The position numbers were made by a program, and so were the translations under genes. From Torreya grandis (lineage: Eukaryota > Streptophyta > Pinopsida > Cupressales > Taxaceae), in the NCBI GenBank assembly GCA_037957365.1, contig JARHVA010008355.1, positions 241,001 to 305,000 on the forward strand: a DNA stretch of 64,000 nt, in the 5' to 3' direction. Below, one piece after another: positions 33,990-44,504 of this stretch (its first letter is position 1; each line of letters opens with the position of its first letter). A model generated the notes under the pieces. It was given only the letters and a program-made list of their open reading frames with translations. It ran no database searches and had not been told where the DNA came from.

Positions 33990-35211
33990 TGAATGTCCTG
34001 CTCACTTGTCTCATAAAGAAAATAGGACTTTTAAGTTGAAATTTGATAACTTTGTCCTATGGGACAATGTTTTTTACAAGAGGAGCCTTGATGGGGTGTT
34101 TTTTCGTTGCATGGATAAAGTGCAACAAAGCAAAATTTTGGAGTCTTTCCACAATTTGACTTGTGGAGGACATTTTTTTGCACCTGTGACTGCCCATAAG
34201 ATCCTACGAGCTAGGTACTATTGGCTTACTTTGTTTTGAGATTCATACACTTGGGTGCGTAGATGTGAGTTGTGTCAACATTTCGTTGGGAAACCCAAGT
34301 TGGCCGCACTACCTCTCAAGCCTGTGGTAATTAAAGAGCCTTTTCAGTAATGGGGAATTGATTTCATTAGCACTATAAACCCATCCTTGAGTGTTGGACA
34401 TGACTATGTTCTCACAACCACAGACTATTTTAACAAGTGGGTGGAAGCCATTCCAGTCAAGCATGCTACTTCAGAAGTGGTATGTAATTTCCTTAAGGAA
34501 ATTATTATTTCTCAATTTGGAGTCCCAACCAAGATTATAACAGACAATGTAGCCTATTTCTCTTCTCATGAAGTTACCCAATTCTGCCACTATTATGGGA
34601 TTATCCTGTCCCACTCTTTTGACTATTATCTGAAAGGAAATGGTCAAGTAGAATCAAGTAACAAGAACCTGGTGACCATTATCGAGAAGCTAGTAGATAA
34701 CAATCAGAGAACCTAGAATAAAACATTTCTTGACACTTTATGGGCAGATAGGATTACACCCAGAAGGGTGATAGGTATGTCACCATTTCAATTTTTATAT
34801 GGTTTAAATGTAGAGATACTAATCACCTTGGAATTACCAACAATAAAGTTGGCAAAGGCAGTAGAAGATTTGACTTTTGAAAGTTACATCAACAAAAGAA
34901 TCATGTGTTTGACTGAACTAAATGAGTAATGAACTATGGTGGTGGATCATATTGCTATACATCAAGGTCTGGTAAAGAAACTCTTTGACCAAAAAATAAG
35001 GATTCATGATTTTTAGATTGGACATCAAGTCTTGTTGTGGGACAAGAGGAGAGAACCAAAAGGAATGCATGGAAAATTGGATTCTTTATGGAAAGGTCCA
35101 TTTGCGACTCATCGATTAAATGGTGAAAATAGTTTCTTACTGAAATATCAAGACAGAACACAATTTACACTGCCTCATAGTGGGAAACATCTAAAGCACT
35201 TCAATCCTTGA
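33990..35211 (+). pseudogene. pol: Element D integrase
   Basis: Zinc-binding H-H-C-C: FHNLTCGGHFF (about 34147) and RRCELCQHFVGK (about 34258). Catalytic core: WGIDFISTINP (first Asp, 34350), DYFNKWVEAIPVKHATSEVV (34420), TKIITDNVAYFSS (second Asp, 34530) and LKGNGQVESSNKNLVTII (Glu, 34630), then GMSPFQFLYGLN. The C-terminal segment ends RLNGENSFLLKYQD and KHLKHFNP before TGA at 35211. D, D and E residues remain. Stops at 34237, 34347, 34714 and 34927 and further on break it. Confidence 0.88.
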
Positions 35212-35408
35212 AGTATCAGATAAGTCCAATTGTACATATATATAGTCTTTCTTTATTTTGTGTTGTTTATTTGTTTTTGACACCTTTATTTTTGGGTAAG
35301 CATGAATCTGTAGCCCAATGACATATATGAAGGCACTTAGAGTCTAGATTCTACTCCCTTCAATTTCTTCAAATCTCAACTGATAGAAGTTCCCCAACTG
35401 GAACCAGT
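35212..35408. other. Element D 3' untranslated segment
   Basis: About 200 bases between the pol stop and the 3' LTR. A perfect 7-bp inverted repeat (CAACTGG / CCAGTTG with a 2-base loop) sits immediately at the LTR edge (35395-35410). No clear purine tract is visible, which is odd for an element with intact LTRs. Confidence 0.6.
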
Positions 35409-37478
35409 TGTTGTTCCCAAAATCTGTCACTTGTTTTTGTGGACAACATACCGACCATTTTGGTCCTATAGGCCAAAATGCTCTTTTTTTTATAAAAAAA
35501 TGTTTTGAGTAGTTAAGTTTTTCAAATCACTCAAGCCTCCTTTTTAGCTAAAAATATCACAAGTTCAAAAGGTGGGCTTTCTCAAAGGGAAGTTTAAAAT
35601 ACTTAAGGCATTTCCTAAGTGTCCTGAGGATGGTTCAATGCTAAGGTTAAATCAAAATACTTAACGACATGGTTCAAAGAATTAGAATGAACCATTGAAC
35701 CATTGAACCCTACCTCCGAAAGGTTCAAAGGTTCAATGACTTTGACAGACTCAAAGAATAAAAGGATTTGAGGAGTTAGAATGAACCGTTGAGCCATTTA
35801 ACCTTGAAATGAAAAGGTTCAAAGGTTCAATGAGTTCAATGAGTTCAACAGACTTAAAGAATAAAAAGATCCAAAGAGTTAGAATGAACCATTGAACTAT
35901 TGAACCATTGAACTCCACCTCTCAAAGGTTCAAAGGTTTAATGAGTTCAAAGGTTCAAAGAGTTCAAAGTTTGAGTGGAAGCTTCAAGAAAATGGATGAA
36001 GTGGAAAATTCTAAAAACTGGTTTAACCAAAGAAGAAAACTAAGTGAATGCAGCCCTTTACAAAACATTAAAATGCTAAACCATTGAGCCATTGAACCAC
36101 AATAGTTCAAGGTTCAAGGTTCAAAGTGGTTAAAGTAACTAGTGACGTCCCCACGAATGTCAAATTTAGGGTGATGGAATAACCATTGATTTTCAAAAGA
36201 GTGCAGACTTGAGAACAAACTCAGTGACCAACCAATAATGGAGTTGAAGGAGCTAGCTCAAAGTGAGAAGATAGCCCTAAGAGTTCAATTCACCATGAAG
36301 AGACAAAATGTAACAAGAAAAGAGGGAATGACTACAAAAAATCTAGAAATATTTGCAGAAGAGTTATTCTAGTAGGTGGAACAATCCACTAAGTGGACCT
36401 CAAAGAACACAAACATTCAATGGCATGGCCTATTTTTATTCATTAAATAAAGGCAAATGGACAGCCGTGTAAGCATCATAAAAAAGACTAGGCAACCCAT
36501 GCTTAGGAGGAGACATTTGAGATGATTTAAAATGCCAAAGTTAAGTTTGATGACTTGTTCTAGCATGGCCCCTTCACAAAATTTCCAATGCATTAAATGT
36601 AGCATGGGCCATTTTCATGAAAACAAACACCCAAGTATTCCTTTAAATGTTATATATTGTAATATCTCATTTTGGATAAAAGAGATCTCTCTATTATTAT
36701 AAGTGAAGCTCTGCCCAAATTGAAAGGCATTCCTGAGACTTTGAGCTCAGACTATTAATCATATTTTGTTAAGTGAATGAGAAAGCAAGTGACCTTTTAG
36801 ACTTTGTGTTAAAATAGCTTACGTTATCGAGGAAATCATTCTTATGTCTTTTTCCTAAATATAGTCTTGTCCCTTTAATCAAATAAGTAGAACAAGTGGA
36901 AATAAGCTAGAAGATGTCCTGAAGTGGACTGTGGGAGACTTTGTGATTCCATAATTGTCTTTAGTCTGTGTTTTGTGTAAAGGATATTAGAGAGACTTTG
37001 AGCTCCCCTCATCCTTCGTAATCTTTTAATTTGTTGTAGTTTGCGGTGGAGACTTTGGGATAAACTTAGTTCTATAGTGTCCTTTGTCCTAAATTAGTAG
37101 GAGAAATAGTGAAAGACTTTGTGCTTTCATGGGTTTCTTGTGGATCCGGTTACTACCCAGGAAGGAATCCTGCTATTTGCTAAATATCATTTTTGAAAGA
37201 AGATAAGTGCCTTCAGTAATAACACTAGAATTCTCTTTGGTTTCTTGAACATCATCTCTAAAAAAAGAGAGATGGATGGTAGGATTTCACCCTTGAGTCT
37301 ATTTTTAGCTTATATTAGTATATTATAGTTTATAGGGAACCTCCCCTTGCTGAGACGAGATATTTATCTCATTCTAGATGTGGTCACCACATCCATTTTG
37401 ACATATAAATATCCTTATGATGTGGTTGATATAACCATTTTACCATCAGTCAGTTGATGACAAAATATTAACCCAATA
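35409..37478 (+). repeat. Element D 3' LTR
   Basis: Starts TGTTGTTCCCAAAATCTG and ends AACCCAATA, followed by the ATGCC target duplicate (37479). Almost the same length as the 5' LTR (2070 against 2024 bp), with scattered transitions and small indels. Several frames (35615-35797, 36417-36605) are LTR shadows. Confidence 0.93.
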
Positions 37479-37483
37479 ATGCC

Positions 37484-37855
37484 CTACCATGCCTAAATTG
37501 CATCCTCATCAATTAATCTCTAGCCTATTCAATCAACCTTAGCCAAACACTCACCCTTAATCATGACCTATTTTTACATAAAATGCCAAAATCCACTCAC
37601 CAAAAGTCACATGCTCAAATGAGCCAAATAAGACCCCTAATGGTCTTTTTGACCATGCCCTTTTATGGTTAACACCAGACCATCGCTGGTCAGGGTGATT
37701 ACTGATGGTTAATCCTAGGAACTTAACCATCGATGGTTAGAATAGTAGGGTTTTCCATCTCCTCCAACCACTAAATTTTCACTTAAATTTTTTTTACACA
37801 CACATACTAAGTACCCACCCATGGAGATTGCCTCTCCACCCACCTCGACAACCAC
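37484..37855. other. Element C 3' region between D and E
   Basis: Carries three ATCGATGGT-like units (37675-37740) and a CA-rich end. Part of the 3' non-coding region of C exposed between two nested insertions. Confidence 0.6.
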
Positions 37856-37860
37856 CAAGT

Positions 37861-38408
37861 TGTTAGGATCTTAGAGTACAATTTATTACTTTTGTATAAG
37901 TAACTAAACACGAAATTGAAACCAAAAGTAATAAGTAACTAGAAATCAAAAACAAAAAATAATAGGAGATACAAGAAACAACCAATCTGTATTAATCTCT
38001 TCCAAAAGGAAATATAATGAAGAAATCTCTCTCTCCTCATACCTCATAAATGTATAGTAATTCTCCCTTGAGAGTTCTCTCTCTCTCTCAATCAATTACA
38101 ATCAACTCAATTACTGAATTGTACATGCTATGAGGATCTAACCCTACTATATAGAATACTACAACACTAGGGTTCATGAGCCATGCATTCACCACCCTTA
38201 GATCCACCTCTTAAATCAAAGGCTCAAATCTGTTCTCCTAAAAATAACAATTTTGGAAATGCACACAAGTCAGTGTCGGTCTAAAGATGACCGAAGCCGG
38301 TCAACCTCTAACCAATGTCTGTTGGTTCTAACCGATGCCGATTACTGTGTAAGCCTAGAAACCTCCACATTAGCTCATTAGTGAAGCTTTTAGCTGCACA
38401 ACTCAATA
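37861..38408 (-). repeat. Element E 3' LTR
   Basis: Plus-strand ends TGTTAGGATCTTAGAG and ACAACTCAATA. About 95% of the partner at 40921-41472 by eye. Contains a CTATATAG word (38147) that could be a TATA box in minus sense and CCGATGCCG-type repeats at 38275-38345. Confidence 0.93.
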
Positions 38409-38422
38409 ATCTCCCACTTGGA
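38409..38422 (-). other. Element E polypurine tract
   Basis: The minus strand reads CCAAGTGGGAGAT directly before the 3' LTR. This is the standard copia plus-strand priming site. Confidence 0.8.
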
Positions 38423-38495
38423 GATAAACAGCTTCACCTGTACCTATACAACAACATCCTCTAAACATCTCTGGCTTGTTTCTCCCTCTTCAAGT

Positions 38496-39170
38496 TCAAT
38501 CTTGAAGACCAACAAAATTTGAATGAAGATTCAACTTCTCCTTTGTTACCGACTTTGTTAACATATCAATAGGATTCTTATCCGTATGGATCTTTTCTAG
38601 CTTCAACTGTCCATCCTCCAATACTTGTCCAATGAAGTGGTACCTAAGCTGTATATGTTTGGTTATTGAATGAAAGGCTGAATTCTTTGCCAAATGAATT
38701 GCACTTTGATTATCACTGTACAATCTGCAACTTTCTTGCTCCTTTCCCAACTCTTCCATGAACTAAGTCATCCAAATCATTTCCTTGCTAGCCTCTGTGA
38801 CTGCAATGTATTCTACCTCTATAGTAAACAAGGCAACAAACTTCTGCAACTTTGAAATCTAGCTAAATGCCATTCTATGAATAGTGAACACATATCTTGT
38901 GGTGCTTCTCCTACCATCCAAGTCACCTACCATATCTGAATCTACATACCCATGTAGAGAAGTGTTTGACCCTCCATAGCATAAATGCATACTGCTGGTC
39001 CCTCTCAGATATCTAAGAATCCACTGAACTACTTTCTAGTGTTCCTTTCCTGGATTGGCCATAAACTTGCTGACAACTCCCACTGCTTGGGCAATATCTG
39101 GTCTAGTACATACCATTGCGTACATCAAGCTCCCAACTACTGAAACATATGGAACTCTACTCATCTACTC
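38496..39170 (-). pseudogene. pol: Element E RNase H domain
   Basis: Reads YVDSDMVGDLDGRRSTTRYV (about 38950, first Asp), ALFTIEVEYIAVTEASKEMI (about 38840, Glu), CRLYSDNQSAIHLAKNSAFH (about 38725, Asp) and KHIQLRYHFIGQ, ending at 38496 after MLTKSVTKEKLNLHSNFVG. Complete copia RNase H with several stops (the last open piece is 38496-38759). Degrades RNA in RNA-DNA hybrids during reverse transcription. Confidence 0.85.
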
Positions 39171-39980
39171 AACCTCATCATGTGATTTAGGACACTATTC
39201 TTTACTCAACTTGAAGTGTCTAGCCATAGGTGTGCTTATCGATTTTGCATCCTGCATATTAAAACTCTCCAACACCTTATTCACATAATCCTCTTGAGAC
39301 AAAATCAAACTATGATTTTTCCTGTCTCTCTTAATACTCATGCCACAAATTTTATTTGCTACTCCTAAATCCTTCATGGAAAATATGTGAGCTAATTTTA
39401 GCTTAAGCTCAGTAACTTCCTGCATGTGTGAACCTGCAACAAGCATATCATCTACATACAGTAATAAGATAATATAACTACCATTATCTAATCTGTTAAA
39501 ATAAACACAATGGTCAAATTGACATTTACTAAAGCCATGCTCTGTCATAAACCTGTCAAACCTCAAATACCATTGTCTTGGAGCTTACTTAAGACCATAT
39601 AAGCTTTTCTTCAACTTGCACACAAGTTTCTCCTTACCTTTAACCTCAAAACCTTCTGGCTGATCCATATATATCTCTTCATCCAAATCTCCATGAAGAA
39701 ATGTTGTCTTAACATCAAGCTGCTCAAGATGCAAATCCTCAATAGCAACTAAAGACAACATAGTCTGAATAGAAGTCATCTTTACTATAGGAGAAAAATT
39801 TTCACCAAAATTAATACCTAGTTTTTGTGCAAATCCCTTTACTACCAACCTAGCCTTGTCTCATTTGTCCATTCTCTCCTTCCTTTAACCTATATACCCA
39901 TTTGTTTTTTAGTGCTTTCTTTTCAGTTGGCAACTCAACCAAATCCCACATATGGTTCTCTTCCAAAGAATCAATTTCCT
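39171..39980 (-). pseudogene. pol: Element E reverse transcriptase (copia RVT_2)
   Basis: Two open pieces: 39585-39848 with VVKGFAQKLGINFGENFSPI and LEQLDVKTTFLHGDLDEEIY, ending KKSLYGLK, then after TAA (39582-39584; expected Gln) 39195-39566 with FSKCQFDHCVYF, ILLLYVDDMLVAGS (catalytic YVDD) and MKDLGVANKICGMSI. Upstream at about 39900-39980 WVYRLKE and EEIDSLEENHMWDL belong to the N-terminal RT segment. Few mutations, so moderately young. Confidence 0.88.
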
Positions 39981-39984
39981 CATT

Positions 39985-40356
39985 CATGCCATGCTCCCAC
40001 TATTTCCTAGATTCTACCTGCATTGCGTCATCAAAAGTTTCTAGTTCTCCACCATCAATGAGCAACAAGTAGTATAAAGAAGGAGAATAATGAATTAGAG
40101 GTTTACTTACCCTTTCAGACCTCCTTATGGGTATTTGAGATTCATTTATAGCTTGCTATCTGCCCAAAACTTCTTTTGACAATGACCGATCTCGGTCATC
40201 TCTGATCGATGCCGGTCTGTACCTGACAGATATCGATTCCTCCTGATTGATGCCAATTTCCACCTGATCGACATTGGTCTCTGTGTTTTTTTATGAGTGA
40301 TGATTTTTATCTGCGAGCTCATTTTAGATCATAACCTCTTCTAAATCAAGATTGCC
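39985..40356 (-). pseudogene. pol: Element E linker between integrase end and RT
   Basis: Polyprotein spacer rich in D, R and S. It contains DNA repeats of the ATCGATGCCGGT type at 40180-40285, also present in this element's LTRs. No domain is recognisable. Confidence 0.5.
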
Positions 40357-40842
40357 CTACTTAAAATTATTCAGCGTCTTGAGCTGATCATTGTACATCA
40401 CCTTCTCATTGAAAACTACATCACGACTTCTAATAATTTTGTTAGTTTCTAAATTCCACAACCAGAATCCCAAATACAAATGACTAGATACAGATCCACC
40501 TTCTTGCATTTGCAAATTAAATAATTTCTTCATAAGATATACCTTATTCGCAGCTGAGGGTTTTTCATATAAATTTGCCAAAGTATCCATTTGCTCTACC
40601 ATTGTCTTTGCCTGTGATAAGTTAGAAAACACAGAAGCTATCAGGCTCAACCTTATAGATCCAAGAGCCTTTCTATCAAGAACATTCCATTCTTCATCTT
40701 CCATATCTATGGGCTTCCTTGAAACCCCACCCAATGGTAAATATAGATCTTTCTGATATAGATAATCTTCAATCTACATCCTCCATAATTGATAATTCTT
40801 GCCATTGAATTTCTCCATTCTTAGTCTAATTTCTTCTGCCAT
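40357..40842 (-). pseudogene. gag: Element E gag fused to integrase tail by deletion
   Basis: From ATG at 40842: MAEEIRLRMEKFNGKNYQLW (copia gag/UBN2 start), a TAG at residue 23 (Gln expected), then LYLPLGGVSRKPIDMEDEEW and MVEQMDTLANLYEKPSAANK. The gag text stops after GGSVSSHL and jumps in frame, near 40476, to YLGFWLWNLETNKIIRSRDV, which is the end of copia integrase. About 1.5 kb (zinc knuckle, protease, integrase core) is missing. The joined frame runs on to 40357. Whether a fusion product was ever made is unknown. Confidence 0.85.
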
Positions 40843-40906
40843 TGCTTTGCTCCCACTCAATCAGAAACTCCTGTGAGTGAATTTTGTAATCAACAAACAC
40901 TAACAC

Positions 40907-40918
40907 GCTCTGATACCA
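40907..40918 (-). other. Element E primer-binding site (initiator tRNA-Met)
   Basis: The minus strand reads TGGTATCAGAGC, a perfect match to the canonical plant copia site, two bases from the LTR. Confidence 0.9.
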
Positions 40919-40920
40919 GT

Positions 40921-41472
40921 TGTTAGGATCTTAGAGTAGAATATATTACTTTTGTATAAGCAACTAAACATGGAATTGAAACCTAAAGTAATAAGTAACT
41001 AGAAATCAGAAACAATAAATAATAGGAGATACAAGAAACAACCAATCTATATTAAACTCTTTCAGAAGGAAATATAATGAAGAAATCTCTCTCTCCTCAC
41101 ACCTTGTAGATGTACAGTAATTCTCTCTCAAGAGTTCTCTCTCTCTCTCTCTCAATCAATTACAATCAACTCAATTACTGAATTATACATGCTATGAGGA
41201 TCTAACCCTACTATATAGAATACTACAACACTAGGGTTCACGAGCCATGCATTCACCACCCTTAGATCCACCTCTTAAATCAAAGGCTCAAATTTGTTCT
41301 TCTAAAAATAACAATTTTGGAAATGCACAGAAGTCAGTGTTGGTCTGAAGATGACTGATGCCAATCGACCCCTAACTAATGTTGGTTGGTTCTGACTGAT
41401 GTCGGTTACTATGTAAGTCCAAAAACCTCCACATTAGCTCATTAGTGAATCTTTTAGCTCCACAACTCAACA
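40921..41472 (-). repeat. Element E 5' LTR
   Basis: Plus-strand ends TGTTAGGATC and CAACTCAACA. Partner of 37861-38408. A CT run at about 41135 is a few units longer than in the other copy. Confidence 0.93.
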
Positions 41473-41477
41473 CAAGT

Positions 41478-41910
41478 TATGCTATCACTGGCCCTTTTGG
41501 CCCAAACTATCACATACTTTTGTGATGACCCTATCTTGGTCCTTTTAACCACACCAACTAAACTACCAAGTTAAACAGCTTTTATCTTTTGTTACTTTAT
41601 GCAAACTTGACTAATATGTGTTTTCATGAGATAATTTTCTAGCTTGGATATCGATAGAAAAACTGACCTTCTTCAGGATACTTGAGTTTACATGTATATC
41701 CTAACCATCATATATGATCACATGGTCCACTTGTCAATTATATTTGTAGCATCGACCTTAATTTTTACCAACTATGGTAACCTAGTCAATGTGTGATCTT
41801 GGTTATCATACTTAGTCACACTTTATGTGTATGTTTGTGCTTTAGTTCCAAACCTATTAAACCATCAACTCAACACCAACTTAATCATTCATCAAACCCA
41901 CACACCTTAT
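41478..41910. other. Element C 3' region after E
   Basis: Non-coding. No gene or repeat stands out before the 102-bp tandem array. Confidence 0.5.
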
Positions 41911-42270
41911 TTCAAACATGTTTAGAATCAAAAGATTCAAACTTTATGCATGTTTCTTATAATTTTTCAGTTTTGAATAATGCAAAACTAAAACTTATGT
42001 GGATTTACTCATTTCATGTATGTTTACAATTAAAGAATTCAAACATTATGTGCCTTTCCTATAATTTTTTCAGTTTTGAATAATAAAGCACCAAAACTTA
42101 GGTGGATTTATTCATTTGAAGCATGTTTGAAACAAAAAGATCCAAACTTTATGTGTGTTTCCTATATTATTTGAGTTTTAAATAATGCAACACCAAAATT
42201 TAGGTGGTTTTACTCATTTTGAACATGTTTAAAAGCAAAAGATTCAAACTTTCTGTGTGTTTCACCTCAT
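41911..42270. repeat. 102-bp tandem repeat in element C 3' untranslated region
   Basis: Three and a half units start at about 41911, 42012, 42115 and 42217 (spacing 101-103). Each contains ATTCAAACTTTATGTGTGTTT-like, CAGTTTTGAATAATGCA-like and GGTGGATTTACTCATTT-like blocks. It lies about 125 bp upstream of the polypurine tract. Short tandem arrays at this position are known in Tat/Ogre elements. Confidence 0.85.
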
Positions 42271-42376
42271 CGGCTCCCGATTTAATGGGGAACACCTCCT
42301 CTCATGTTAGAGGCAACTAAGCGTTAGACCGACATACCATTTGTGTTTTACAGCTTGTTGATACAAACTACATAAC

Positions 42377-42387
42377 AAAAAGGGGCA
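42377..42387 (+). other. Element C polypurine tract
   Basis: AAAAAGGGGCA lies about 10 bases before the 3' LTR start. Confidence 0.6.
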
Positions 42388-42395
42388 AAACATAA

Positions 42396-43740
42396 ACACT
42401 AAAAAATAACACACTATGGTTCCATGTGTCAAAAACACCCCTAGAATCCATAGGGACCAAACCTAACCTTTTGATTACAAAGAAAACCTAAGTTAAACTA
42501 ACCCACCTTTTACCAAAATTTACCTTTGACCCTCAAACACTGATGGTCACCTTAACCATCGATGCTTAGGCCTGGCTACCAATAGTCAGGTTTCTAACAC
42601 TTGAACACTCAAACTCAAACTCCAACTTCAACTATAACTTGATTTTTAATATTTATCTCATCCAAATCATGTATGAACCAATGCATGTAAAAGATAAAAA
42701 TAAACTACTTTTTGATCCTCTTATTAACATATTTTTTCACCTCTCCTTCTTTCCTAGAAAAATAGAGGAGGAGATGGCGAATCTGGATCCAAAATCAAGT
42801 AATTATCATTCACATCTAGAGACAGACCCTCTTGCATCAAAATTTTATTTTGTAGGTATTATCCCAATGAACCAACACATGGGACAGAGAGATTAAGTGC
42901 ACTCATCTATTGGCCAATGACCAAGTACCATTACTCTACTAGAATTTCTCTAGGCCCCACCACCTCAGCCATTCATTATATTAATAACCAAAAAGTTAAG
43001 TATCTATTTTCAAATATTTTGATTACTTTATTTCTATTTCACAATCAACCCATACCAAACCCATCTCTTAGAATTCTATTATGTAACCTACTCCAAATAA
43101 CCTTTTCTTAACTAGATCCAACTCATAGTAACCACTGATGATCACTCTGACCAATGATAGTCTTTCCCAATTGCTAGTGATCACCTCAATTACTGATGAT
43201 TACCTTAACCATTGATGATCACCCCAATTTCTAATGGTCACTATGTGACAAAATAATAGGCTATTTCTACCTGCCAGACTTCAACCAAATCCAATTATCT
43301 TTCCCCTACCTAATCATAGAACCCTACCCTATTTTCTAGACTACACCTGACCTATGTAACATTAGTATTGATCCACTCATTGCTATAATTAGTCAATTTT
43401 GTCTTTTTTTATCAAGTACTTATTGTATTTAATTTCAATATCTTCTGCTTTTTATATATGTACTTTATCTTTCAAAACTTGATTATTTAAAAGTGTGGAT
43501 TAATAGCCTCTAAAGAAGCTCGTGCTTCGTGGATCTAGCTTACTAGGAAATACACCCAACTATCTATCTAACCAATCATTCTTTTGAGTGATTTTCTTAT
43601 CTGCATGTCATTCCTCCCAAGCTAAAGAAGAGTATCTACAAATATCTATATCAATGTCAGTACAACATATCAATTTTTATACCATATCCTTCTCAAGTTT
43701 CTTTTCTCTTTCTTTCAATAACATAAGTAAAATTTCTCTA
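42396..43740 (+). repeat. Element C 3' LTR
   Basis: Counterpart of 12344-13672, from ACACTAAAAAATAACAC to AATTTCTCTAAAA. Includes degenerate ATGGT motif arrays near 42540 and 43130-43235. Divergence from the 5' copy looks like 15% or more, so C is older than D or E. Confidence 0.75.
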
Positions 43741-43744
43741 AAAT

Positions 43745-44433
43745 ACAACCAATAACCATAAGGATAGTTGGGCATAATTTAAATGGTCCAATTTGGTAAT
43801 CAACAACAAATAAATAAAAGTGAGCTCGAAACATTTTTGACAAGAGTTTAAGAAGTTGTTTTGGACCCAGGAAAAGCAAATATCAAGTAGCCAACCTCAA
43901 AGGCAAACCAAGGTTGAACCAGGGTCACATTTTAGAGACCAAGCATTACCAACAAAGCTTCATATAGGTATAATGGAACCGGTTGAACTAAATAAAATGA
44001 TTAAGGAACCAATAATTATGAAGAAAAGTTAAGTAGTGTATATGTTTTCATAAATATTGTGACTGTATAAAAACCAATGGTCTAAGATTGGTTTTCTATC
44101 TGTAAAATGGACCTAGGTTTGAGTTAGAACTAATAAAGATGTAAATTTAATCATAGAGAAGTGTCTCTCCTATCATTAAAGTCACATTTTTAAAAAATAG
44201 GTATAGATGGCCACCTAATGCAAATGTGGTATAATTCAGTCAAATCTAAGACATGATCCTTATCATCAGATCATTAAACAATATCATGGAGTTTTAAGAA
44301 AAGATGTGGCAATTGGATAAGCTTAATGGACATTTAATTATTTTATAGAATTTGTACCTTGTTCATAAGGTCATGAGTCAGCATCCTCGAGAGTGTTATT
44401 CCATTGAAAGTGGTTGGGTATTATCTAATGCAT

Positions 44434-44504
<71 letters not shown>

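Larger units (their letters stand above)
27205..37478 (+). mobile_element. Element D: complete Ty3/gypsy element with pre-RT RNase H
   Basis: Paired LTRs (27205-29228, 35409-37478), flanking direct repeats ATGCC at 27200-27204 and 37479-37483, a primer-binding site at 29236, and gag, protease, RNase H, RT, RNase H and integrase in that order. This is structurally complete (10,274 bp) but mutated. Perfect target duplications mean it jumped into element C as a unit. LTR termini are TATTG (5' copy, TGTTG in the 3' copy) and CAATA. Coding frames hold many TAG/TAA/TGA, most explained by C-to-T or G-to-A change. Confidence 0.92.
37861..41472 (-). mobile_element. Element E: internally deleted Ty1/copia element
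   Basis: LTRs 37861-38408 and 40921-41472, flanked by CAAGT at 37856-37860 and 41473-41477 (perfect 5-bp target duplication). On the minus strand the primer site TGGTATCAGAGC (RC of 40907-40918) follows the 5' LTR, and a purine run AAGTGGGAGAT precedes the 3' LTR. The interior is only 2.5 kb because the end of gag, the zinc knuckle, the protease and the integrase core are missing. It inserted in element C's 3' region. Confidence 0.93.
12344..43740 (+). mobile_element. Element C: Tat/Ogre-like Ty3/gypsy retrotransposon carrying D and E
   Basis: It has a terminal repeat pair (12344-13672 and 42396-43740) enclosing gag, protease, RT, RNase H, second RNase H, integrase and a very long 3' region with an antisense plant mobile domain. 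Removing D (27205-37478) and E (37861-41472) leaves roughly 17.5 kb. This size, the RNaseH-second RNaseH-integrase order, the zinc-knuckle-like gag end and the antisense mobile-domain reading are traits of the Tat clade. Coding parts are heavily decayed. The exact LTR ends and target duplication are not resolved. Confidence 0.75.
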
